Below are positions 54,462-63,039 of a stretch of DNA of 64,000 nucleotides, one piece after another. The DNA is from Ameyamaea chiangmaiensis (GTDB lineage Bacteria; Pseudomonadota; Alphaproteobacteria; Acetobacterales; Acetobacteraceae): positions 62,001-126,000 of the forward strand of contig NZ_BAPT01000007.1 in assembly GCF_025995235.1 (NCBI RefSeq). Reading direction: 5' to 3'. Each line of letters starts with the position of its first letter. Position 1 is the first letter of the stretch. The position numbers were made by a program, and so were the translations under genes. The notes below the pieces were generated by a model. That model ran no database searches. It saw nothing but the letters and a program-made list of their open reading frames with translations, and was not told where the DNA came from.

Positions 54462-54836
54462 ATGAAGCGCCTCGTTGTTGATCTGGACGATACATTGACG
54501 GTCTCGGACCCCGAGCGGTCCTACCGAGACAAGGAGCCCAACTGGCCGCTTGTCGAGAAACTGCGGGACTACAAGGCCGATGGTTTCGAGATCGTCATCA
54601 ACACCGCGCGCAACATGCGCACCTATCAAAATTCCGTCGGCAAGATCAACGCCAATACCCTCCCGGTCATCATCGACTGGCTGCGCGCCCATGACATCCC
54701 ATTCGATGAAATCTATGTCGGCAAGGCCTGGTGCGGTCTGGACGGTTTTTATGTCGACGACAAGGCGATCCGGCCGCGCGAATTCCTGAAACTGTCGCTC
54801 CCGGAAATTCACGCGCTGCTTGAGGCGGACAAATGA
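54462..54836 (+). CDS. HAD-family phosphatase, EcbF/BcbF capsule-biosynthesis type
   Basis: A 124-residue HAD hydrolase: DLDDTL at residues 7-12 (the nucleophile and acid), INTARNMRTYQ (the Thr motif), VGKINANTLP, IYVGKAWCG and the DD in YVDDKAIRPREF. This layout matches the EcbF/BcbF phosphatases found in capsule gene clusters. The preceding GAGAGGAGAGG is a good ribosome site. It overlaps the next gene at an ATGA, so it is part of a translationally coupled trio for making an activated precursor. Exact substrate unknown. Confidence 0.85.
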   Translation: MKRLVVDLDDTLTVSDPERSYRDKEPNWPLVEKLRDYKADGFEIVINTARNMRTYQNSVGKINANTLPVIIDWLRAHDIPFDEIYVGKAWCGLDGFYVDDKAIRPREFLKLSLPEIHALLEADK

Positions 54837-56446
54837 CCAGCACCGTCCTGACGCTCATTTCCTCGGGCGCCTATGTCGACCAGGAACTGAGCTCGGAATT
54901 CGGGCAACTGCCGCCGGCCTTCCTCCCGGTCGGCGTCGCGCGCCTGTACGAACTTCAGGTCGCGCGTCTTGCCGCGTCGGGGCCCGTCTACCTGACGATC
55001 CCCGAAAGCTTCACGCCGCAGGAGCATGATCTGGGGCGTCTTGCCGAACTGGGCGTTCACCTGCTGCCGGTGCCCGAAGGACTGACGATCGGTGACTCCA
55101 TCGTCTACGCCCTGAACTATATCGGCCCGGCGAACCATGCGCTGAGGCTGCTGCACGGCGACACACTGACCGACGAATTCCCGCCGGGGACCACGGACCA
55201 GATCGCGGTGCATGCCGAGGGCGACGATTACACCTGGGCCGTCGTGAATACCGATGGTGGCGTCATCACCGGCCTGACCGAAATCGAGGCCGGCGACGGT
55301 CACGACGGTTCACGGCCCATCGTGTGTGGATCGTTCCTGTTCAGCAATGCCACGTTGCTGATCCGTGCGATCACCCGCGCACGCGGGGATTTCATCAAGG
55401 GCCTCGACCTCTATAACGCCGAACGTCAACTGGGTGCGTTCGAAGTCTCAACCTGGTATGATTTCGGCCATCTGCAGACCTATTATCACTCCCGGCGTGC
55501 CGTCACGACCGCACGCGCGTTCAACACACTGCATATCGGCAAAACCTTCGTACGCAAGGCGAGCGAGGACGTTGCCAAAATGCAGGCCGAGACCCACTGG
55601 CTACGGGCCATCCCACCCGGGCTGCAACCGTACGGCGCACGACTGCTGGAGGAAGGGCACGAGGCCTCGCGGTATTTCTACGCCACGGAATACCAATATG
55701 CGCCGACGCTGTCCGAACTCTATGTCTTTTCCTCGATCGGACGACCGACCTGGAACAAAATCATGCGCTCGTGCGGAGATTTTCTCTCGCTCTGCTGCGC
55801 CAACACAGATGGGCAGTCCGGCGACAGCCTTCTGGCCGAACTGGTGATCGACAAGACCGTCAGTCGTCTCGAGCGCTACGCCCGGGAATCCGGCTTCGAC
55901 ATAAACGCGCCAACCCGCCTGAACGGCCGCGCTCTGCCGTCCCTTGTCGCGATTGCCGAAGAACTGGTGGCGTGCGTCGACCTCGCCTCGGGACGGCAGA
56001 CTACCGTGATGCACGGCGATTTCTGCTTCAGCAACATTCTTTATAACTCGCGCACCGACCGTATCACCGTCATCGACCCCCGGGGCTATGTACGCCCGGG
56101 CGAGACATCCATCTTCGGCGACGTACGCTACGATCTTGCCAAGATGCGCCATTCCGTCTTCGGTTTCTACGACCATATCATCGCCGGCCGCTACGCGCTT
56201 GATCGTCCGTCCAGCCACGAATTCTCACTTGCCTTCGACCTGGGGGCCGGAAATGTCTGGCTTCGGAATGCCTTCGACGAACTATGCGTCGACGGCATTT
56301 CCGCCGGCGGTACCGTGACCCAGGCCATCACGAATGCCCTGTTTTTGTCGATGCTACCGCTGCACGCCGACCGACCCGATCGTCAGGCCGCCTTCATCGC
56401 CAATTCCTTGCGTCTTTATGCAACGTTGCAGGACAACTGCTCATGA
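54833..56446 (+). CDS. Fusion of nucleotidyltransferase-like and APH/choline-kinase-like domains
   Basis: A 537-residue two-domain protein. The N-terminal ~240 residues look like a GT-A nucleotidyltransferase (SEFGQLPPAFLPVGVARLYE at about residue 20, ALRLLHGDTLTDEF, ERQLGAFEVSTWYDFG). The remainder is an aminoglycoside-phosphotransferase/choline-kinase fold with MHGDFCFSNILYN (catalytic Asp near residue 395) and VIDPRGY (metal-binding Asp). Together with the HAD and the next gene it could phosphorylate and activate a small alcohol for transfer, by analogy with LicA/LicC-type phosphocholine pathways; that is inference. It overlaps both neighbours by 4 bases. Confidence 0.8.
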   Translation: MTSTVLTLISSGAYVDQELSSEFGQLPPAFLPVGVARLYELQVARLAASGPVYLTIPESFTPQEHDLGRLAELGVHLLPVPEGLTIGDSIVYALNYIGPANHALRLLHGDTLTDEFPPGTTDQIAVHAEGDDYTWAVVNTDGGVITGLTEIEAGDGHDGSRPIVCGSFLFSNATLLIRAITRARGDFIKGLDLYNAERQLGAFEVSTWYDFGHLQTYYHSRRAVTTARAFNTLHIGKTFVRKASEDVAKMQAETHWLRAIPPGLQPYGARLLEEGHEASRYFYATEYQYAPTLSELYVFSSIGRPTWNKIMRSCGDFLSLCCANTDGQSGDSLLAELVIDKTVSRLERYARESGFDINAPTRLNGRALPSLVAIAEELVACVDLASGRQTTVMHGDFCFSNILYNSRTDRITVIDPRGYVRPGETSIFGDVRYDLAKMRHSVFGFYDHIIAGRYALDRPSSHEFSLAFDLGAGNVWLRNAFDELCVDGISAGGTVTQAITNALFLSMLPLHADRPDRQAAFIANSLRLYATLQDNCS

Positions 56447-57174
56447 TCGTCATTCCGATGGCCGGCCTGTCGAGCCGTTTCACACGGGTAGGCTACACGG
56501 TCCCAAAATATATGCTGCCGCTTGACGGCCAGACCGTCTTCGACCGGGCTGTCGGCAGTTTCGCACAGTATTTCGACCGCGAACCCTTCCTGTTCATCGC
56601 GCGCAGTGTCGCCGACACCGAAGCCTTTATTGCCGAACGGACGCGTTCCCTGGGCATCCCAGACGTGCGAACGGTTATTCTGGACCGTGAGACGGCGGGT
56701 CAGGCAGAGACGGTCGAATGCGGACTGATCGACGCACGCATCGGCGACGATACGGCACTGACCATTTTCAATATCGACACGTTCCGTCCCGATTTTTCGT
56801 ACCCAAAGGACGACTGGTTCAAAACCTCGGACGGATACCTCGAGGTATTCGAGGGAGAGGGCGCTAACTGGTCATATGCCGCACCGATTCCCGACGCGCA
56901 GGAACCACGTGTCGCACGAACAACCGAAAAGCAACCAATATCGAATCTTTGCTCGAACGGCCTGTATTACTTCAGGCGCGCATCCGACTTCCGCTCCGCC
57001 CTTTTTGACGAGCGCGCGGCGATGAGCGCACCCGAACTCTATATCGCCCCGCTCTACAACCATCTGATCGCGCGGGGGAAGAAGGTACACTACCATCTGG
57101 TTCCAAAGAACGCCGTGATCTTCTGCGGCATTCCTGCCGAATATGAGGCCTTGGGGGGCATGCCCCCTCCCTGA
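56443..57174 (+). CDS. Nucleotidyltransferase (capsule-biosynthesis type)
   Basis: A 243-residue GT-A nucleotidyltransferase: the phosphate-binding loop is in VIPMAGLSSRFTRVGYTVPKYMLPL, with TIFNIDTFRPDF (acidic metal site) and ISNLCSNGLYYFRRASDF later. Such proteins activate sugars or alcohol phosphates as NDP or CMP derivatives. It overlaps the fusion gene at an ATGA. The gene ends just before a terminator hairpin, closing the operon. The substrate cannot be read from sequence. Confidence 0.82.
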   Translation: MIVIPMAGLSSRFTRVGYTVPKYMLPLDGQTVFDRAVGSFAQYFDREPFLFIARSVADTEAFIAERTRSLGIPDVRTVILDRETAGQAETVECGLIDARIGDDTALTIFNIDTFRPDFSYPKDDWFKTSDGYLEVFEGEGANWSYAAPIPDAQEPRVARTTEKQPISNLCSNGLYYFRRASDFRSALFDERAAMSAPELYIAPLYNHLIARGKKVHYHLVPKNAVIFCGIPAEYEALGGMPPP

Positions 57175-57186
57175 TGCCTTCAGGAC

Positions 57187-57214
57187 GGGCACGAACGTGC
57201 AAACGTCCGTGCCC
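57187..57214. terminator. Terminator between convergent genes
   Basis: GGGCACGAACGT and ACGTCCGTGCCC pair to a 12-bp stem with one mismatch and a GCAA tetraloop, followed by TTCTCCTTATT. It ends the cluster and can also stop the opposite gene. Confidence 0.75.
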
Positions 57215-57220
57215 TTCTCC

Positions 57221-59635
57221 TTATTCCAGTGCTAGGGCGCCGTCATCGGTGCGCCACGCCGACGCACTGTCGAGATACACCCACCGTCCGGTCCCCGCAT
57301 GGGCCGCCTGACCGCCGTTACGGCAATCGTGGCACCAGACGCGATCGCCTTCGCTATGAGACGCGCTCATAATCGCCGACATCGTCGTCGACTGTGTGAC
57401 GGTGGCGAACGTCGCCGCCGACGTCGTTCCACTCACCAGAATACCAGCCGCCTTCAGATAGCCGTCCCCCCACGGGCCGACGACCTCAATGGTCTGTGCA
57501 TCCGCTCCCCACAAGGACGCCATGGAGATCGACGACGGGCGCGTCGTACCACTTGCAAGGGATAGCATACCCGACCGCGCCACCAGCGTCGGTGCCGCCG
57601 CGCCAGAGCCGGAGATGATCGGGCCGCCGCTCATGTCCGTCCACGTCCCGTTCGTCAGTTTGACATACGCACCAGGCGCCGTGGACAAGGCACCAAGGCA
57701 GTCGGCACAATACGTAAAGTCGCTGTTGGAATGGGATGCATTTTCAATCTGAGACATCGTCAGATCCTGCACCGCTGACGAAAACCATCCCCCGGTGAAG
57801 TAACTCGTGTTGTGAACACCGTTCACAAAATAGCTTTCACCGTCGCCCGCCGTGCAAAGCCCCTGCGAAGCACCCTGATACCCCAGTAGGCACAACCCGT
57901 TTACATAGCCCGGATAATCCCATGCGATCTGCGCCTCGTCCTGGCCGCCGGTCACACCCGAAGCAACGGAGGGGGTGCCATCGATGTTCAGGCCAAGCCT
58001 GACGGAATGGTGCGCCCAGCCCGTCGCACTCGTATCTTCTCTCTGTTCCCATGCTCCAAGCAGCAAGGCATTGCCGCCGGTCCCACCAACCGTATCGACC
58101 TTATTGGTGAAATTGAAAAAAAGGTGTTTGTCACCTACATTTGCACCGTTTCCGCCATTGGACGGAACGAACATATTGTAGCCTTCATACTCAGCCGATC
58201 CCATCGGCATATAGTTCTCAATGCCATGCGTGAGACCAACACCGTTAATCTGGATTGCATAACTACTACTATCCCAATTGTATTTGCAGTTCCCCGACCC
58301 CGCGTCAGCGTTCCCCTTGCACGAAAACGACAACAGAAGCCCGTTGACGTGCGCCTGCGCATTGTCCGTGCCGTAATACCAAAAATCCATTTCATCACCT
58401 GCGACGGTGTGAACCTGGCTGTCGGGATTGTCACCGGGGTTGTAACTGATCACCGAATTATGGGCGAGGCTCTGCGTCGTCACGCCGACGAAGATCGTCT
58501 GCGTTGCATACTGGCTGAACGCCGTATCGAGCGTGCGACCCTGGGGTGTCTCGCCACTGTCCATCTGGCGCCCGGAACCCAGGATACCCCAGCCTGCGAC
58601 ATCGATATACGTGCCGGCCGGATCCCATGCCGTAATCCAGCTTACATACGTATCGGTGCCCCGCACCGACCCGGACGCATCCGACAGTGAGGCGCTGTGC
58701 GTTGTCTCGTGACTGTCCAGACTATTGGTCGTCAAATATTCGTTGGTGTGAAGCTGACGAATCTGATGCGCGGTCAGCGGCACACACGTCCCCGTCGACC
58801 CCGGCGCGCAGTTCGGCATGTAGATCCTGTTGCCATCATAGCTCACGCCCTGAACGACAACACGCGGCGTTGTCGATCCGGCTTGACTATATCGAACCGA
58901 ACCGTCGAGGCTTCCGTAAGCAGCGATCGCGGATGATGTTGTGAAAGACGAATTCAGACCAGCACGCGAATCAAAAAAGGGTACATCCGTCGCGACCGCG
59001 CAATCGAGGCAGCCAAGGTCATTGGGACCATCAGGAACACCACGCAGAATCATCTGTGCGCCGGTATTGCTGGGTCGATTGGCGTTGCCCCCATCCTCGC
59101 CATACTGACCACCAAGGATCAGAGCATTCGGGTTCGCCCAACCATCGGCGATAGCGCCGACGACGTTGCCGTTATCCGTCGTCGGGGACGCAAACGACAA
59201 CGCCGGCGTCGACTGGCTCGTCATGGTTGACAGGACGTCGAGCGCGTTACTCAGGACCGGCGCATATACCCGACCGGACGCGTCCAGAGCCGCCACACCC
59301 AACGGCTGCTCCATGGCAGAGCGCGCAATGAAAGTACTCGTCGACGCAGCCTCGCACAACAGGGGATCGCCAGAGGCGTTCACGCCACAGGCCGCAACGC
59401 CCACCGAAGGACTATGCCACTGTCCGTCCGAACCTTTGTAGCTGGGGACGAGCGGCACACCATTCGCATCCAACGGCGTGCTGACGGCGGTTGGTTGCCA
59501 GAGACCCTGAGAATCCTTGTAAGCGAGGGGAGCGGGAGTTGTGGACGCTGCCGTACTTTGTGAAAATGCAGGCGCTGAAATAAGAAAGAGAACGAGAGAT
59601 AAGGATAGGCCGGAAGAATGCCTCGGTCGAATCAT
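57221..59635 (-). CDS. Exported protein with phage-tail-fibre-like Cys-x-x-Cys repeats, 804 aa
   Basis: A large secreted protein. The signal peptide starts at MIRPRHSSGL and ends after SAPAFSQS; a start 13 codons upstream is possible. The N-terminal part has a repeat pair (YKDSQGLWQPTAVSTPLDANG and YKGSDGQWHSP..VNASG). The middle is Ser/Thr/Gly/Asn-rich and probably beta-structured. The C terminus has two copies of a short module: TMSQIENASHSNSDFTYCADC with YVKLTNGTWTDMSGG, and TMSAIMSASHSEGDRVWCHDC with WVYLDSASAWRTDDG. That CxDC-then-W pattern resembles distal modules of phage tail fibres. It is probably surface-exposed or adhesive. It is convergent with the glycan cluster and is the only large non-enzymatic protein of the region. 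Confidence 0.7.
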   Translation of the reverse strand: MIRPRHSSGLSLSLVLFLISAPAFSQSTAASTTPAPLAYKDSQGLWQPTAVSTPLDANGVPLVPSYKGSDGQWHSPSVGVAACGVNASGDPLLCEAASTSTFIARSAMEQPLGVAALDASGRVYAPVLSNALDVLSTMTSQSTPALSFASPTTDNGNVVGAIADGWANPNALILGGQYGEDGGNANRPSNTGAQMILRGVPDGPNDLGCLDCAVATDVPFFDSRAGLNSSFTTSSAIAAYGSLDGSVRYSQAGSTTPRVVVQGVSYDGNRIYMPNCAPGSTGTCVPLTAHQIRQLHTNEYLTTNSLDSHETTHSASLSDASGSVRGTDTYVSWITAWDPAGTYIDVAGWGILGSGRQMDSGETPQGRTLDTAFSQYATQTIFVGVTTQSLAHNSVISYNPGDNPDSQVHTVAGDEMDFWYYGTDNAQAHVNGLLLSFSCKGNADAGSGNCKYNWDSSSYAIQINGVGLTHGIENYMPMGSAEYEGYNMFVPSNGGNGANVGDKHLFFNFTNKVDTVGGTGGNALLLGAWEQREDTSATGWAHHSVRLGLNIDGTPSVASGVTGGQDEAQIAWDYPGYVNGLCLLGYQGASQGLCTAGDGESYFVNGVHNTSYFTGGWFSSAVQDLTMSQIENASHSNSDFTYCADCLGALSTAPGAYVKLTNGTWTDMSGGPIISGSGAAAPTLVARSGMLSLASGTTRPSSISMASLWGADAQTIEVVGPWGDGYLKAAGILVSGTTSAATFATVTQSTTMSAIMSASHSEGDRVWCHDCRNGGQAAHAGTGRWVYLDSASAWRTDDGALALE

Positions 59636-59824
59636 GTATGAATACCACATGCCAAGCCGCGGCCCATGAGACATGGTCCGTGACGACTGAAATGAAACTG
59701 CTATTTTGGGAGAACGCGGCCGTTTTCCGACCGCTTACTTTTCTGCTACGATAGTGCGCGCGCAATTGCAATCACCATCTTCCGCCTCGTTTCGAGGTTG
59801 ACTTGCTCGCCCGGCAACTTTCTC

Positions 59825-61873
59825 ATGAGTTTCAGTCCTCAAGAGACCCAACCGCCCCAGAAAGCCGCCCGCCGGATGACCGAGACCGTTGTTCCCTACA
59901 CGCTTCATCGCCTCAGTTCCCGCGTCGAGGAAGACCAGGCACTCCGCCGTACCCAGGAGTCTCGTGGGCTGGTGCAGGGACAGGACTACGCGTTTCATAC
60001 ACGGCATGAGTATTTCCCATGGTGTGACGTCGATCTTCTCTCGCCTCGACCGGTCAGCCGCATCACACTTGAAAACACGCATTTCGATCCACAGAACCTG
60101 CAACAGTTCTCGCTTCTGGGCTCCGACGATGGGATCCATTGGACGCCTCTCTACGCCCACACGGACTGGACCATTCCCGACCATCATCACGATTTCAGAA
60201 TTGAGGTCGTACTCCCGGCCCCCCGTATGGCGCGTTTTCTTCGGGTACGCGTCGACGCTCTCGGATGTCTGCATCTGCGCGGCCTGACGGTACTGGCCTC
60301 CGACACCCTCGTTCCCACCGCTCACGATACGCGCGGCCCCGATAGCGTCGTATTCGCCACTAATTTCAATGAGTCAGATGAATTTCTGGACGATTACATC
60401 GACAATTTTCTGTCTTATTCCTCAGAATCATGCCGACTGGTCGTGAATTTTCCTGCCGGACGCACCATTCCGCCGTCACATTTTGCCCAACATACCCGGA
60501 TATCGCTTTTCAACGGCAGCATAGAACGCTCAAAGTGGGGTATCAGTCTTCTTCTGGGACATTCCGAATCCTTTCAACATGCGAAGACGGTTTTCGGAAC
60601 CTTCGATTATTTTTGTACCATGGCTTCGAACAGCCTGTTCGTGCGACCGGTCAATATAGACGCAGCGATTGCCCTGCTACCCCTACGCGCACGCGTTCCC
60701 ATCGGCTGCGAGCGAAACTACAATCCAGATATCGACGTCGATTCCGGCACGGTGCCGCACGGTGGCACATGGGCCTGGAAAGGCTTGCAACTGGCGGCGG
60801 AAGCACGTGACTTCATGCGCGACGTCTTCGGCATCGAGCGCTATTCCGCCACACAGATCGAAGGCCTGTTCGCGACGACCGAGGACTGGGCCGTGGTGTT
60901 CGACCGCCATGACGACCTGGTCCAACTCGGCCGCGTGCTGGACACATGCCGCAGTGAATCCCACGCCCTAATGGCCCTCGAAGAGTGCCTGCCGCCAACC
61001 CTGTTCGAGGCGTATGGCAGCGGACGCTACACGCACTTGTGCCGCGTGCTGTGGCATCACCACCGAGCAATCACGCTGGCCGAACTTCTTGCCATGCCCC
61101 CCCGGCTGCCCGACCACATCAGCGCGTTGAAATGGTTCCAGCGCGACCGGCACGATCTGAATACTGCCCTCGTGGTCACCGGAAATGGCCGCGCCCTGCT
61201 CGATCTTCTGCATGCGGCCGCCAGTCCCACCATTCCCGTCGACGCACCACCGCCGTTGCGCCTGACACAAATCCTGACGCACGGCAGCAGCAGCGGCCTT
61301 CGCTCCCAGCCGCTCTCGCAGCGTTACTGGCGCGACCGGCCCGGGGCGCCCCGCCGCCAGTTGATCACCACCGGCAACTGCCGGGCGACGCGGCAACGCG
61401 CCGCGATCGAGCTCAATACGGACGCCGGCCTCCCCGACTCCATTCTCTGGTATGAAGACACGTCGCACCGCGTGCAGGGGTCAGTCCTGATCACCGAAAC
61501 AGACCGTACCCGCCTGCAGGCATCTCTCAGAGCATGGAACGACGATGGCACACACGTGTCCGCCGACACCCTCGAAGCGTATCTCTATTTACCCCTGAGT
61601 GGCTCGACCCGCGTCCTTCGAATCACCGATCCCCGTCGGCAGACGCGGTCGCTGTTTCTCCAACAGATAATGCCCGTGATCACACGCGTGGGAGATTTTT
61701 TCTACGAGGCCCTACCCTCCGACCCACGCCAGACGGATCACGGCACAACCTACGACCTTCCGGTCAATCGCCAGGACGATGCAATCCCGGCGTGGCTCGG
61801 CCTGCCTCTCTTCGCGCGAACAGACTTGCGAATCGAGATCGAAATCCTCACCGATCATGGAGCGTTACGCTGA
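59825..61873 (+). CDS. Discoidin-domain protein with glycosyltransferase-like core, paralogue 2
   Basis: A 682-residue paralogue of the gene at 51039. The discoidin module at about residues 40-165 has YFPWCDVDLLSPRPVSRITL, LLGSDDGIHWTPLYAH and MARFLRVRVDALGC. The core shares VNFPAGRTIPP, SKWGISLLLGHSESFQHA, FCTMASNSLFVRP, ATQIEGLFATTEDW and MALEECLPPTLFEAYGSG with it. The C-terminal domain ends LGLPLFARTDLRIE, like IGLPLYRQQ in paralogue 1. No signal peptide is visible. The ATG at 59825 was preferred over a TTG nine codons upstream and an ATG at 59876; none has a clear ribosome site. It is divergent from the exported protein. Confidence 0.72.
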   Translation: MSFSPQETQPPQKAARRMTETVVPYTLHRLSSRVEEDQALRRTQESRGLVQGQDYAFHTRHEYFPWCDVDLLSPRPVSRITLENTHFDPQNLQQFSLLGSDDGIHWTPLYAHTDWTIPDHHHDFRIEVVLPAPRMARFLRVRVDALGCLHLRGLTVLASDTLVPTAHDTRGPDSVVFATNFNESDEFLDDYIDNFLSYSSESCRLVVNFPAGRTIPPSHFAQHTRISLFNGSIERSKWGISLLLGHSESFQHAKTVFGTFDYFCTMASNSLFVRPVNIDAAIALLPLRARVPIGCERNYNPDIDVDSGTVPHGGTWAWKGLQLAAEARDFMRDVFGIERYSATQIEGLFATTEDWAVVFDRHDDLVQLGRVLDTCRSESHALMALEECLPPTLFEAYGSGRYTHLCRVLWHHHRAITLAELLAMPPRLPDHISALKWFQRDRHDLNTALVVTGNGRALLDLLHAAASPTIPVDAPPPLRLTQILTHGSSSGLRSQPLSQRYWRDRPGAPRRQLITTGNCRATRQRAAIELNTDAGLPDSILWYEDTSHRVQGSVLITETDRTRLQASLRAWNDDGTHVSADTLEAYLYLPLSGSTRVLRITDPRRQTRSLFLQQIMPVITRVGDFFYEALPSDPRQTDHGTTYDLPVNRQDDAIPAWLGLPLFARTDLRIEIEILTDHGALR

Positions 61874-62131
61874 CGTCCCCACGCAGGGATTTTTTTCGAG
61901 CGGGGGAACGACGGAGACGCGCAACGCGTCATCTCCGGATCCTATGTCGAACTGAAGCTCATCGCGCTCGGTGCGCATGCTCGCAAGACGGCGAATGCCG
62001 CGCTGACGGATCCCCGCATTCACAATAGCACAGGGAAGGTTTTTGGCGTGCCCGCCGCCGCTGACGAATCCGCTGTCGCGCCACAGGCGATCCTGTTGCG
62101 CTGCCCGCAGGAACCAGTCTCGCCCGATCAC
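61865..62131 (-). CDS. Possible hypothetical ORF, up to 88 aa
   Basis: The only candidate gene in the 367 bases between the second discoidin gene and tRNA-Ala. It would start at GTG 62131 and encode IGRDWFLRAAQQDRLWRDS then GGGHAKNLPCAIVN. Codon use is that of the genome, but no family or clear ribosome site was seen, and it overlaps the end of the neighbouring gene by 9 bases. The frame that continues past the discoidin stop on the plus strand is also open, so neither is secure. Confidence 0.3.
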   Translation of the reverse strand: MIGRDWFLRAAQQDRLWRDSGFVSGGGHAKNLPCAIVNAGIRQRGIRRLASMRTERDELQFDIGSGDDALRVSVVPPLEKNPCVGTSA

Positions 62132-62240
62132 AGTCGCCGGCCGAAGAAAAACCAGTTCCCTGTTCAGCGGTGGCTGTCTGGGACACGATTGTGATCGGTC
62201 TTAGACTTTATTTTATTTATCGAATATCTTGGGAATTTAC

Positions 62241-62316
62241 TGGTGGAGCCAATCGGAATCGAACCGACGACCTCCTGAATGCCATTCAGGCGCTCTCCCA
62301 ACTGAGCTATGGCCCC
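62241..62316 (-). tRNA. tRNA-Ala (GGC)
   Basis: On the minus strand the sequence folds into a 76-base tRNA: acceptor GGGGCCA/TGGCTCC with the G3-U70 wobble pair that identifies alanine tRNAs, D arm AGCTCAGTTGGGAGAGC, anticodon stem CCTGA/TCAGG with loop ATGGCAT (anticodon GGC), T arm GGTTCGATTCC. A73 and CCA are encoded. Confidence 0.97.
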
Positions 62317-62358
62317 ACCGAAGCCCCGGGTTTGGGTATTCCCGACGCGTGTTGGCGG

Positions 62359-62387
62359 GGTATAGCGACGGACGCGATGGCTGACAA
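62359..62387 (-). promoter_or_regulatory. Probable sigma-70 promoter of tRNA-Ala
   Basis: On the minus strand TTGTCA (62382-62387), a 17-base spacer and TATACC (62359-62364). Position about 40 bases before the mature tRNA 5' end and close match to consensus make this a strong call. Confidence 0.7.
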
Positions 62388-62397
62388 GCCGGAAAAT

Positions 62398-63039
62398 TCA
62401 GATCGGCGCGGCATGAAGATCGCGCAGCGCGGCAAGCAGGGGCAACATCGGCAGGCCCAGGATCGCGCTATGGTCGCCCTCGATCGCCTCGAACAGATGG
62501 ACACCCGGTCCTTCCAGACGATAGGCCCCGACACTGGCCAACACGGCGTCTCCCTCCATCGCCAGATAAGCGTCCAGACACGCGTCTGAAAATGACCTCA
62601 TCCTCAGCGACGGCCGCGCGACGTGACGCCAGAGTACGTCGGTCCCCCGGCAAACGACAATCGCGGTATGCAGGTGATGCGTCCGCCCCCGCAGGGCCAG
62701 CAGATGCCGACGCGCCTGAGCGCGATCCGCAGGCTTGTCGAACCGTTGTTCGCCGAGCGCCAGAATCTGGTCCGCCCCGATGACAAGAGTTCCATCCGAA
62801 GACGCAACAGCCCGTGCCTTCGCCTCGGCCAGCGCGCACGCCGTCTCATCGACGCCAGCCCCCTGCTCCCTGCACATGCGCTTGATCATGTCCTCATCGA
62901 CGCCCGAGGACCGCACGCGGACGGCAATTCCAGCGGCCTGAAGGAGATGCCGACGGATTTCCGATTGACTCGCCAGCAGGACTGGCGGGTACGACCCCAG
63001 TACTGGAGTCGCCTTTAGTACTACAGAATCGTCGTTCAT
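62398..63039 (-). CDS. maf: Maf-family nucleotide pyrophosphatase
   Basis: A 213-residue Maf/YhdE/YceF-type house-cleaning pyrophosphatase: LLASQSEIRRHLLQAAGI (compare LASxSPRR), the conserved glutamate/lysine region ETACALAEAKARAVA, LVIGADQILALGEQRFDKP and YRLEGPGVHLFEAIEGDHSAILGLPMLPL. It hydrolyses aberrant NTPs. The ATG at 63039 follows GGGAGG. Alphaproteobacterial maf commonly lies near the origin next to hemE, and here it faces away from the same intergenic region. Confidence 0.92.
   Translation of the reverse strand: MNDDSVVLKATPVLGSYPPVLLASQSEIRRHLLQAAGIAVRVRSSGVDEDMIKRMCREQGAGVDETACALAEAKARAVASSDGTLVIGADQILALGEQRFDKPADRAQARRHLLALRGRTHHLHTAIVVCRGTDVLWRHVARPSLRMRSFSDACLDAYLAMEGDAVLASVGAYRLEGPGVHLFEAIEGDHSAILGLPMLPLLAALRDLHAAPI

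Noticed and set aside
61874..62190. Continuation of the paralogue 2 reading frame past its stop codon
   Set aside because: The stop matches the family end shared with paralogue 1 (LGLPLF / IGLPLY); the later open frame is probably chance.
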